Positions 1 to 6,003 of a stretch of DNA of 9,492 bases are shown piece by piece. Under the pieces are notes generated by a model, which worked only from the letters and a program-made list of their open reading frames with translations, was not told the origin of the DNA and did no database searches. Both the position numbers and the translations under genes were made by a program. Numbering within the stretch: position 1 is the first letter of the stretch; the number at the start of each line of letters is the position of its first letter. Source of the stretch: CAZFVY01 sp964522665 (GTDB lineage Bacteria; Verrucomicrobiota; Verrucomicrobiia; Limisphaerales; CAZFVY01); NCBI GenBank assembly GCA_964522665.1, contig CAZFVY010000164.1:1-9492 (forward strand), in the 5' to 3' direction.

Positions 1-1
1 C

Positions 2-175
2 GCGGGAATTGCTGGCCAGAGAACCGGAGAAGGCCGGTCGCAACATCAACGCCATTCGGGACCATATCGCCCACAAGGAACGGGCGCCAAACGATCCTAT
101 GGCTTCCACGACGAGGACTTCTTTCTCCTCAAGCTACTGTCTTTACACCATTCTAAGTACAAACTTCTCGGATGA
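2..175 (+). pseudogene. Decayed 3' end of a transposase, probably ISL3-like
   Basis: Frame 2 ends with a stop at 173-175. Its last ~30 residues (AKRSYGFHDEDFF, then LKLL, then HHSKYKLLG) have the form of the C-terminus of ISL3-type DDE transposases, whose endings I recall as 'K+..YGF+D..FF.LK+..LH..KY.L.G'. This is remembered pattern similarity, not a search. Upstream of about base 90 the frame stops looking like this family: the expected 'EG.NNKIK' segment is missing and the adjacent frame is the cleaner one. A frameshift, or fusion to unrelated sequence, is therefore likely. The window starts inside the element, so its other end is unseen. The stop lies within the 3' end of the opposing NHL-repeat gene, which is consistent with insertion into that gene. 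No terminal inverted repeat could be confirmed with only one end available. Confidence 0.4.
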
Positions 176-1432
176 ACCCGAAATACTGTCGAGGTTGAGG
201 CTGGGAGCGCCAAAGTGAACTTCACGAACCCGCTGGTTGACAGTATCGGCGATGAAGAGGTTTCCGAAGGCGTCCACCGCCAAGTAGGTGGGAAACTTCA
301 GGCTGGCGTTGGTGGCCGCGCCGCCGTCGCCCGAATAGCCGGTGGTCCCGTCGCCCGCCACAGTAATGATGATGCCGCGGCTGTCCACTTTACGAATTCT
401 CTGATTCGCGACATCTGTAATGAATAAGTTTCCGTATGGGTCAACGGCGACGTCTTCCGGATAATCCAGGCTGGCGTTGGTCGCTGCTCCGCCGTCGCCG
501 GAATAACCGCTGGACCCGTTGCCAGCAACGGTGGTGATGACGCCATTGAGATCAACTTTCCGGACGCGCAAATTGGATTGCTCCGCAATAAAAAGGTCGC
601 CGAAGACATCCAGCGCCACCGCGGATGGGCTGATCTCGGCATTGGTCGCAGATCCTCCATCACCGGAAAAGCCGCTGGACCCGGTGCCCGCCACGGTAGT
701 GATGATTCCGTTGGTATCGACTTCACGAATCCGACCGTTTCCAGCGATGAACAGGTTTCCGAAGGTGTTCACCGCGACGCTTATTGGACTCACAAAAGCG
801 TTGGTCGCCGGGCCGCCATCGCCCAAAATGCCGGATGCCCCTATGCCCGCCACGGTGGTGATAATTCCGTTGACGTCCACTTTGCGAACGCGATAATTCC
901 CCGAATCAGCGATGAACAGACTTCCGGAGGAGTCAACCACCGCGCCTACAGGATTGTCCAGGCTGGCGCCGGTCGCAAAGCCTCCGTCACCAGAGTATCC
1001 CCTCGTTCCATTGCCCGCCACCGTGGTAATTATGCCCTTCGCGTCCACTTTGCGGACGCTTTGGCCGACTTGGCTCACGATAAAAAGGTCGCCGGAAGCA
1101 TCCTCGGCCACGCCATAAGGACTATTCAGGAAAGCCTGTGTGGCCGGGCCAACATCGCCCAAGTTACCTACCGGCCCTCCCCCCGCCACCGTGGTGATGA
1201 GGCCGCTTGGAAGATTTGTTCCATTGAATATCCACTGGTAGGTGAAAGGACCGGAACCGGAAACCGCAACCGTCAGAGTCACGTTGGCGCCCACCCCAAC
1301 CATTTGGCTGGCGGGTTGCTGGGTGATGCTGGGGCCGGTTTGAGCCGACACCAACGTGGGCAAGAGCGCCGGGGCCAAAATCGCGGCCAACAGAACTAAT
1401 AAAGCGCAAACTGAGTTTTGCCTCACTTTCAT
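143..1432 (-). CDS. Exported NHL-repeat propeller protein with interrupted Ig-like domain, 3' truncated
   Basis: The ATG at 1432 is preferred because it begins a clear signal peptide: MKVRQ, then a hydrophobic run of about 20 residues, ending VSA|Q near residue 30. The longer open frame runs back to a TTG at 1669 directly after a stop. Residues ~35-75 are the first half of an Ig-like domain (QQPAS, VTLTV, YQW.FNG). Six NHL-type repeats of 52-55 residues follow (residues ~79-403), each with ITTVAG, GY/FSGDGG and a G.LFIA.....R+RKVD core, enough for a six-bladed beta-propeller. The chain then resumes an Ig-like strand (SLNLDSIS) and stops 11 residues later, so the second half of the Ig domain and anything after it are missing. 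A secreted or surface binding role is inferred, with no catalytic residues visible. The gene lies beside transposase debris and may no longer work. Confidence 0.72.
   Translation of the reverse strand: MKVRQNSVCALLVLLAAILAPALLPTLVSAQTGPSITQQPASQMVGVGANVTLTVAVSGSGPFTYQWIFNGTNLPSGLITTVAGGGPVGNLGDVGPATQAFLNSPYGVAEDASGDLFIVSQVGQSVRKVDAKGIITTVAGNGTRGYSGDGGFATGASLDNPVGAVVDSSGSLFIADSGNYRVRKVDVNGIITTVAGIGASGILGDGGPATNAFVSPISVAVNTFGNLFIAGNGRIREVDTNGIITTVAGTGSSGFSGDGGSATNAEISPSAVALDVFGDLFIAEQSNLRVRKVDLNGVITTVAGNGSSGYSGDGGAATNASLDYPEDVAVDPYGNLFITDVANQRIRKVDSRGIIITVAGDGTTGYSGDGGAATNASLKFPTYLAVDAFGNLFIADTVNQRVREVHFGAPSLNLDSISGSSEKFVLRMV
224..1198 (-). repeat. Six tandem NHL-coding repeats, about 165 bp each
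   Basis: Each unit encodes ITTVAG, then SGDGG (weaker in the first and third units), A.NA, a variable loop, G.LFIA, and R+RKVD.(N)G. Unit lengths are 55, 55, 52, 54, 55 and about 54 codons in the direction of translation. Neighbouring units are clearly homologous but not identical. The amplification is therefore old, or the units diverged under selection for different loops. The fifth and sixth units are the most alike, both with GYSGDGGAATNASL. Confidence 0.8.
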
Positions 1433-1669
1433 AGAATTGCCGCTCGTGATTCTCGATGCCGACGAAGGCGATCGCACTTCGAAACGCTTGTTGGCAGCGG
1501 GGGATGGTAAGGAGAACTGACAGCCTCCGGAAGGGCTGTTCCCGGTAAGCATCGCTGGGGCGTTCGTGGTCCATCGCCCGGTAATCTGACTAGACTGCAA
1601 GAGCGTGAACGAGGCCTCGGATCCATTCAGCACAGTAGAACCGATGACCCGGTTTTTGTCGAGACACAA
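1433..1669 (-). pseudogene. Relic of the C-terminal domain of another exported protein
   Basis: Read on the - strand in frame with the downstream NHL gene, this stretch gives ASFTLLQSSQ, GRWTTNAPA, then GCQFSLP and KRFEVRSP. That matches the C-terminal domain common on verrucomicrobial extracellular proteins (pattern '..Y.lq.s..l..WTTN......G.FqF..p.....rFFRvRSP', recalled from experience). The frame begins immediately after a TGA at 1670-1672 and runs without a stop into the NHL start codon. No signal peptide or body of a protein precedes it. It looks like the tail of a deleted or shuffled neighbour, perhaps a tandem paralogue of the NHL gene. A real 79-residue N-terminal extension is less likely because it would bury the signal peptide. 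Confidence 0.45.
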
Positions 1670-1816
1670 TCATACGCCCATTAGTTCCACCGCATCAATC
1701 GGTTATGAAAATCGCTAGGATTGTCTTGAGATTGTATTTATGGAGCGAAACTCACCTGCGTTTGTATCGGAAAGACCGCTGGACTCGGCGGACTCAGGAT
1801 CTTACATTCTTGAATC
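1670..1816. other. Intergenic region between divergent genes
   Basis: This 147-bp spacer is less GC-rich than the genes, especially around 1700-1745. It should hold the promoter of the rightward gene at 1817. A weak candidate is the TTGTCTTGAG..TATTTA stretch at 1721-1740, but spacing and match are poor, so no promoter is called. No Shine-Dalgarno-like sequence precedes the ATG at 1817. No hairpin or RNA was seen. Confidence 0.4.
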
Positions 1817-2572
1817 ATGGATCACCGAGGATTTTGCCACGTTCAAAAGGCGTTCGCGCACGTGATCGCCGCTGCGTGCTTGCTCATCGGCGCCTCGGAC
1901 GCGGGGCATGCCGCCGCCGCGCCGACGGACTCGGTTTCCGTTCAATTCGATGGGGCGCCAGCGAGCAAGGTCGTGAAGTATTATCAATCCCTCATCGGCT
2001 GCGAATTCGTGATCGCGTCGAACGCGAACCCGCTCCCGCAAACGTCGGTCGCGATCCGCCTCCAGGAACAACCGTTGAAGGAGAGTCTGGCCGCGTTGCG
2101 TCGGGCGCTCTTCTTGCAGGCCGGGATCGCGATTGCCCCGATTGATGACAAGCGAACCTCGGTCTCCGTCAACGACGCCTGGTTGAAGCTTGGCGAAGTC
2201 GCCGGGAAGGCCGGAACCGAAACGTCGAAGCGGCCCAATGACAAGGAAGTTCCAGTACTGAACCTGTTAAATTTCCCAGTTCGAAATGGCCTCGACTTTT
2301 ACAAAGCGCTCGCGGGCGTCGAGTTCATCGTCGCGCCCGACGCGGCCGCCGTTCAGGGCACGATCTTCGCGGAGGGCAGCGATCTAAGCAGGGACGAGGC
2401 GGCGGACCTGGTGCGCCGCGCGCTGCTTCGTCACGCCGGGGTCGTGTTGACTCCGATCGATGGCAGACGAGTGTCGGTGACTTACAACGACGCGGTGTTG
2501 CGGGTCATGGGAGCAAGCCGCGAGCCGATCACGCAGCCGGGCGCCGCCACGGTCAAATCACCGGCGAAATAG
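1817..2572 (+). CDS. Exported protein of two tandem secretin-N/STN-like domains
   Basis: A 251-residue protein with a signal-peptide-like N-terminus: basic and polar to residue ~12, hydrophobic at ~13-27, with a likely cleavage site in the GHAAAA run near residue 35. It then consists of two homologous units, residues ~38-120 and ~144-225. Each has a beta strand (V.V..F/LN...), a helix ending in Y..L.G.EFI(V), a strand, a helix rich in L/A/R (..ALRRALF / ..LVRRALLRHAG), and a closing hairpin (.APIDDKR.SVSVND / TPIDGRRVSVTYND). This layout resembles the small periplasmic N domains of secretins or the STN domain of TonB receptors. There is no secretin beta-barrel and no TonB barrel. The ATG is the first start after an in-frame TGA at 1811-1813. 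A role as a periplasmic adaptor is inferred only from domain type. It stands alone on this strand. Confidence 0.65.
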   Translation: MDHRGFCHVQKAFAHVIAAACLLIGASDAGHAAAAPTDSVSVQFDGAPASKVVKYYQSLIGCEFVIASNANPLPQTSVAIRLQEQPLKESLAALRRALFLQAGIAIAPIDDKRTSVSVNDAWLKLGEVAGKAGTETSKRPNDKEVPVLNLLNFPVRNGLDFYKALAGVEFIVAPDAAAVQGTIFAEGSDLSRDEAADLVRRALLRHAGVVLTPIDGRRVSVTYNDAVLRVMGASREPITQPGAATVKSPAK

Positions 2573-2668
2573 CGCCGATCGAAAGTACAGAATTCTCCGT
2601 GAAATTCCTTCCGCGATGCTGGGAGCGCCCGGGGGACTCGTCGCCGCAAACGGATTTGGAGTCCACCC

Positions 2669-2762
2669 CTGGTGGGGCGAGGCTCCGCCGAGCCGTGGAG
2701 AGTCCAAAACCGCCGCTGCCGCCCCGAGCTTGTCACGGCTCGGCGGAGCCTCGCCCCACCAG
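2669..2762. repeat. Perfect 29-bp inverted repeat with 36-nt loop, REP-like
   Basis: The arm at 2669-2697 (CTGGTGGGGCGAGG...) is the exact reverse complement of 2734-2762, so 29 of 29 bases pair, and the intervening 36 nt would form a loop. Pairing ends at a C/C mismatch outside (2668/2763) and a G/T pair inside (2698/2733). Each arm also contains a small internal stem (GGCT...AGCC). It lies in the 229-bp gap between the convergent genes ending at 2572 and 2802. It could act as a bidirectional transcription barrier, or be a dispersed palindromic repeat of the REP/BIME kind. No poly-T tract follows on either strand, so an ordinary intrinsic terminator is not clear. Confidence 0.85.
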
Positions 2763-2801
2763 CGGAACCGCTTGCCGTTCGCCGCGTGCTTCGTGCCGAA
2801 C

Positions 2802-3785
2802 CTACTTCTTCAGCAGACTGTCGAGCATCTTGTTCAGGTCCAGCGTCTGAAAATTCACCGCGTTGCCCGAAGGGATCATGATGATTCGTTTGCCCAAGAG
2901 ATTGGTGGCGATGGCGAGTTGAATCTGCGTCTCACCGCCGGCGCTGCCCATCGCCTCGCGTTGCTTGACGATGGCCTGGGCGGTGTTCGTGCCCTCGCGC
3001 AGGATTGCTTCGGCGATCATTTTCTTTTGATCAAAATAAGCGTCCGCGGCCGACACCGTGTTCGAGTAACGTCCCACGGCGGCGGCCATGAGCGCGCGGA
3101 CCTGTCCGCCCGCGTCATTGAGGTTCTTCTTGTTCATCTCGCGTTGCGCCTCGATTTGAGCGCGAATCTCGAGCGTCTTCGCCTCGGCAATTTTCTTCTC
3201 GGTAATGACCTTCTGGTAGTCGGGGTCAAAGCGATAATCCATCACCGCCACGCGCTCGACGATAATGCCGTAGTCGTCAAAGATCTGCTGCAAACCAATT
3301 TTGGCGCGCTCAACCTCGACGTTGCGATCCTCGGTGCGCGTGAACTCCTCCGTGGAAAGCTCGCCGAAGAAATCCCGGGTGCGGCTGCGGGCGACCGTTT
3401 TGAAAATCTTTTCGCGCAACTCCTCGTCATTGCCCGCGACGAACTGTCGGATATACGGCGCTTTGTTCGGCTCGATCCGATACGAGAACGTAATGTCCAT
3501 GAAGATGTCATTGCCGTCCTTGGTCTTGAAGATCAACTGATCGGGGCCTTTCATCTCGATGACTTGCAGCCGGGTGTCAAAGGTGTTCCAGTCGTTGAAA
3601 ATCGGGAAAATGAAATAGGCCGCGCCGGGCTGATACACGCGGTCCACGACCCCGCGCTTGCCGAACCATTTCACCGTCCGCACGCCGACCTCGGTCGAAT
3701 CGGTCGAGCGATAGGAGGAGGCGCCAAACACGATGAAACCGATCACCACGATGGCCAGCACGAGTAAATTCTTAATCGCACGCAC
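2802..3785 (-). CDS. SPFH/band-7 membrane protein, HflC/prohibitin-like (operon gene 3)
   Basis: A 327-residue protein with one N-terminal membrane segment (residues ~6-22) followed by an SPFH domain: the hallmark STEVGVRTVKWFGKRG region, YQPGAAYFIFPIF, TFDTRLQVIEM, a D.IFMDITFSYRI strand, and a helix with E.E..K.GL...F..YGI.VE.V.V.DY+F. An Ala/Glu/Lys-rich coiled coil (residues ~190-290) follows, typical of the SPFH oligomerising stalk. The start is GTG at 3785, with GGAGG nine bases upstream inside the end of the preceding gene, and only one base separates that gene's stop from this start. It probably forms a heteromeric ring or cage with the upstream SPFH protein, as HflK and HflC do. No FtsH protease gene is present. 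The last residues (DLNKMLDSLLKK) resemble the tail of the partner (NVDRFLKQLK). Confidence 0.85.
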   Translation of the reverse strand: MRAIKNLLVLAIVVIGFIVFGASSYRSTDSTEVGVRTVKWFGKRGVVDRVYQPGAAYFIFPIFNDWNTFDTRLQVIEMKGPDQLIFKTKDGNDIFMDITFSYRIEPNKAPYIRQFVAGNDEELREKIFKTVARSRTRDFFGELSTEEFTRTEDRNVEVERAKIGLQQIFDDYGIIVERVAVMDYRFDPDYQKVITEKKIAEAKTLEIRAQIEAQREMNKKNLNDAGGQVRALMAAAVGRYSNTVSAADAYFDQKKMIAEAILREGTNTAQAIVKQREAMGSAGGETQIQLAIATNLLGKRIIMIPSGNAVNFQTLDLNKMLDSLLKK

Positions 3786-3786
3786 G

Positions 3787-4917
3787 TTATTTGGCCTCCG
3801 GTGAGCTGATTTTCAGTTGTTTGAGGAAACGGTCCACGTTGAACGGATCAAAGCCATTCGATCCGCCCGACTGGAGCACGATGGTGTCGAGTCCGCCCAG
3901 GACCTTCGCCCATTCCAAGCCGATCAGGCGGTCGGACCCGGTTCCCTGGTAGGAATCATTGATCAGCTTTTGCTTTTCGGCTTCCGCCAGCAAGGTGAGC
4001 TTATTGGCGTCGGACTGCTTGATCCGCTGGTAGGCCTCCATCTGCGCGGCCAGGCGGGTGACGAAGTTCGAGCCTTCCATGAGTTTGATCGTCATATTGG
4101 CTTCGCCCTGTTTTTCAACTTCGTTGAGGTCCGCCTGCGCCTGCGCCAGCTTGGCGCCTTCGATATTCTTCAGTTTGGTCTGCTCCTGAATATTCCGAGC
4201 TTCAATCCGGGCCTGCACCGCCTCGTGATACTGTGGGTAGCGAATGAGCACGTGATCGACCTTCAAACCGCGGGGGGTGAGAAATTCGTTGAATTTGACC
4301 CTCGCCTCTTCTTGTTTGGTGACGCGGATTCTACTGTTGAATAAGTCCTCCGGTTGGAGCGTACCCATGGTCGCCTTCAGGGTCGGCTCCGCCTGCAAGA
4401 TGATGCCGTTCTGCTCGTAAAGCAGGCCGGCGCCAAAGGCCTTGATGACTTTGTACGGATCGACGACCCGATAAAGGATCGAGACATCCAGGTTGATGAA
4501 GAAGCCGTCCGAGGTCTGGATGTGCGCCGCCTCTTCATAGCGAACATATTTTTCGGGCGTCCCTTCCCGCCGCTCCTTCGAGTGCAAGGTGACCACGCGC
4601 ACCGATTTCGGGAACACCAGGAATTTCTCGCAGCCCGGAATCAGCCAATACGTTCCGGCCTGATAGATGTTCGTTTGAATTCCCTGCGGTCCGGTCAACA
4701 GCGGGAGATTGACATCGACCTGTTTCACCGCGAATTCGTCCGGACGGATGTAACTCGCGCAAATTCCATACGAGATGATGAAACAACCGACACCGAGGAT
4801 CACCAGCCCGGAGACGACTCCCTGCGGCCGCAACAGGCTGAAAAAGCCGCCGACCTTCTGCAGGAATTCAGACAGCTTGGAACCGCCGCCCGAGCTGGGG
4901 CTGGAGTATGGCTTCAT
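3787..4917 (-). CDS. SPFH/band-7 membrane protein, HflK/prohibitin-like (operon gene 2)
   Basis: A 376-residue protein. The N-terminal ~30 residues are Ser/Gly-rich and presumably cytoplasmic, followed by one membrane segment (residues ~34-56, VVSGLVILGVGCFIISYGIC). The SPFH domain covers ~57-225: RPDEFAVKQV, IYQAGTYWLIPGCEKFLVFP, a TSDGFFINLDVSILYRV strand, then LTPRGLKVDHVLIR. A charged Ala/Glu/Gln-rich coiled coil (~230-320) has repeated E/K/Q pairs, and a short C-terminal tail ends SSPEAK. Length and order fit the larger partner of an HflK/HflC-type pair. Its TAA at 3787-3789 is one base from the next gene's GTG, and its ATG lies three bases after the stop of the gene upstream, so the three are almost certainly co-transcribed and translationally coupled. 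Which SPFH subfamily it belongs to cannot be fixed by eye. Confidence 0.85.
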   Translation of the reverse strand: MKPYSSPSSGGGSKLSEFLQKVGGFFSLLRPQGVVSGLVILGVGCFIISYGICASYIRPDEFAVKQVDVNLPLLTGPQGIQTNIYQAGTYWLIPGCEKFLVFPKSVRVVTLHSKERREGTPEKYVRYEEAAHIQTSDGFFINLDVSILYRVVDPYKVIKAFGAGLLYEQNGIILQAEPTLKATMGTLQPEDLFNSRIRVTKQEEARVKFNEFLTPRGLKVDHVLIRYPQYHEAVQARIEARNIQEQTKLKNIEGAKLAQAQADLNEVEKQGEANMTIKLMEGSNFVTRLAAQMEAYQRIKQSDANKLTLLAEAEKQKLINDSYQGTGSDRLIGLEWAKVLGGLDTIVLQSGGSNGFDPFNVDRFLKQLKISSPEAK

Positions 4918-4920
4918 GGT

Positions 4921-5736
4921 TTACCGACTCTGATTCAGATGTCGCAGGATATATTGTTCCCGGTCTTTAGCGATGAAAACTTCGTGCGCGAGGAGAAACA
5001 GGTGATTGAACCGGGTCTGCCGGGCGGCCATCGAGGCGCTCCCGTCAAGGTGTCCCCGCAGAAAGCCGGCGAAGGCCGGCGCGCCGAGCGCGGCAAACGC
5101 CGCGGGCGTTACCGGGTCCGCTTCCCGCACCCGGCGATAATCCTCCCAAAAAGCCGCGGGTTGCGCGTAAGCCGCGAGGAGCGTTATCACCTCCGCCTGC
5201 ATCACCTCCGAGTCCATCAGGCGGCGGCGGGCTTCGTAGGTGAAATCGATGGCCATCTTTTGATCCAGCCCTTGCAGGGAGTTCTCCAGGTTTCGGCGCG
5301 CCCGTTTTGTGCTGAGATCGTCTTTGTAGCCCGCCGCCGCGTAGAGGAGGAAGCCGATGAAGGATTGAGCCAGCAGCGTTGGGATGAGGATTTGCGGTTC
5401 CAGCGAACGGCCTTTCGACAAAAGCAATTCGAAGAGTTGCAGCACGCCAATCGAACCAAGCACATAAACCGTCAGGCGGCGCTTCTGCTTCCGCTCGAGG
5501 ACACGATCGCGGAGGCGGTAGTATTCTTCGTACAACGGCAAGACTTCCTGTTTCAACTGCTCGCGCAATGCTTCGTAATGCGTCGCGTCAATCGAGGCAT
5601 ACGCCAGCTCATCCATCTTCACCCGCTCGATGAAATAGTCGTCGATGAGTTTCGGCAAGCCACCGGGCGGAACGAGGGTGGTATCCGCCCGCTCGAGAAT
5701 CTCGTGGCTGACGTGTTTCAGTTTCAGGGCGTTCAC
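4921..5736 (-). CDS. Unrecognised two-TM membrane protein (operon gene 1, SPFH partner)
   Basis: I do not recognise this 271-residue family. Residues 1-87 are soluble and strongly helical, with a charged coiled-coil-like stretch at ~55-87 (EALREQLKQE..., YRLRDRVLERKQKRR). Two membrane helices follow at ~88-106 and ~115-136, separated by a short polar loop (SKGRSLEPQ). The remaining ~130 residues are soluble and helical, with the charged tail KDREQYILRHLNQSR. No signal peptide, catalytic motif or metal site is evident, so both ends probably face the cytoplasm. The GTG at 5736 is the only usual start codon after the in-frame TGA upstream. It overlaps the stop of a 24-codon ORF (GTGA). Being first in a tight operon with two SPFH proteins, it is most simply a scaffold, adaptor or client of that assembly. 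This is inference from context. Confidence 0.7.
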   Translation of the reverse strand: MNALKLKHVSHEILERADTTLVPPGGLPKLIDDYFIERVKMDELAYASIDATHYEALREQLKQEVLPLYEEYYRLRDRVLERKQKRRLTVYVLGSIGVLQLFELLLSKGRSLEPQILIPTLLAQSFIGFLLYAAAGYKDDLSTKRARRNLENSLQGLDQKMAIDFTYEARRRLMDSEVMQAEVITLLAAYAQPAAFWEDYRRVREADPVTPAAFAALGAPAFAGFLRGHLDGSASMAARQTRFNHLFLLAHEVFIAKDREQYILRHLNQSR

Positions 5737-5807
5737 GAGAACCTTGCCGGCCTGCTTCTCTCCCGCAAGAGTCGCGAACGGAGATCATCGACGGGGAAAA
5801 GCTTCAT
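5733..5807 (-). CDS. Possible 24-codon upstream ORF coupled to the operon
   Basis: On the - strand an ATG at 5807 opens a 24-codon frame (MKLFPVDDLRSRLLRER...) whose TGA overlaps the GTG of the next gene as GTGA, a classic coupling arrangement. No convincing Shine-Dalgarno sequence precedes the ATG. The peptide is basic and helix-prone and resembles no family I know. It could be a short coupled leader, or the true N-terminus of the 271-residue protein displaced by a single frameshift: MKLFPVDDLRSRLLRE would join smoothly to the KQAGKVLVNALKLKH read in the next frame. It could also be chance. Confidence 0.25.
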   Translation of the reverse strand: MKLFPVDDLRSRLLRERSRPARFS

Positions 5808-5820
5808 CGGGTGCAATCTG

Positions 5821-6003
5821 TCATTCAACCCGGGCGGCTTCAAGGCAGATCTGGCAGGCCGGACCTCGCGCGATCAGCCAGAAGAATGCCGTCGCGTTCG
5901 GCTCCGTGAACGGGTCGCGAAGACCGACGGGCGCGCCGGGGGCGTCGAAATATGCTGAATTTAAACGAAATTGAAATACTTTGAGAATCGTGACGGACGC
6001 GAT
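5821..6003 (-). pseudogene. Possible remnant of a gene, open frame without start codon
   Basis: Between stops at 6004-6006 and 5821-5823 lies a 60-codon - strand frame ending YFDAPGAPVGLRDPF, FFWLIARGPACQICLEAARV, then E and stop. The downstream two thirds have the strong G/C third-position bias seen in the real genes. There is no ATG, GTG or TTG in its first half, and its 5' part overlaps the start of the kdpD-like gene. It may be the tail of a decayed gene carrying a CxxC-type motif. In DNA this GC-rich, a 60-codon open frame is also expected by chance. Confidence 0.2.
5940..5989. promoter_or_regulatory. AT-rich divergent control region
   Basis: The 244-bp gap between the leftward operon (start 5736) and the rightward kdpD-like gene (start 5981 or 5990) contains an AT-rich island at about 5947-5988, standing out from GC-rich surroundings. 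Stretches such as TATGCTGAATTTAAA on the + strand and CATATT/TAAATT on the - strand could be -10 elements, but neither strand gives a convincing -35/-10 pair. It is the only plausible place for the kdpD promoter and may also serve the leftward operon. Confidence 0.3.

Noticed and set aside
578..1399. A 273-codon + strand open frame opposite the NHL gene
   Set aside because: It mirrors the repeated - strand coding sequence. Its translation is Arg/His-rich with repeat periodicity inherited from the NHL units, and it has no recognisable domain.
1721..1740. Promoter for the gene at 1817
   Set aside because: TTG-rich and TAT-rich words are present, but no pair has acceptable match and spacing, so only the intergenic region is recorded.
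2616..3767. A 383-codon + strand open frame opposite the SPFH gene
   Set aside because: It is antisense to an unmistakable SPFH protein and starts inside the inverted repeat. The translation is low-complexity (His/Leu/Arg-rich) and resembles no family, so it is a high-GC shadow.
4354..5958. A 534-codon + strand open frame across the operon
   Set aside because: It covers two - strand genes whose proteins have clear membrane helices and coiled coils and good start/stop spacing. The + strand translation is Arg/Gly/Gln-rich without domains.
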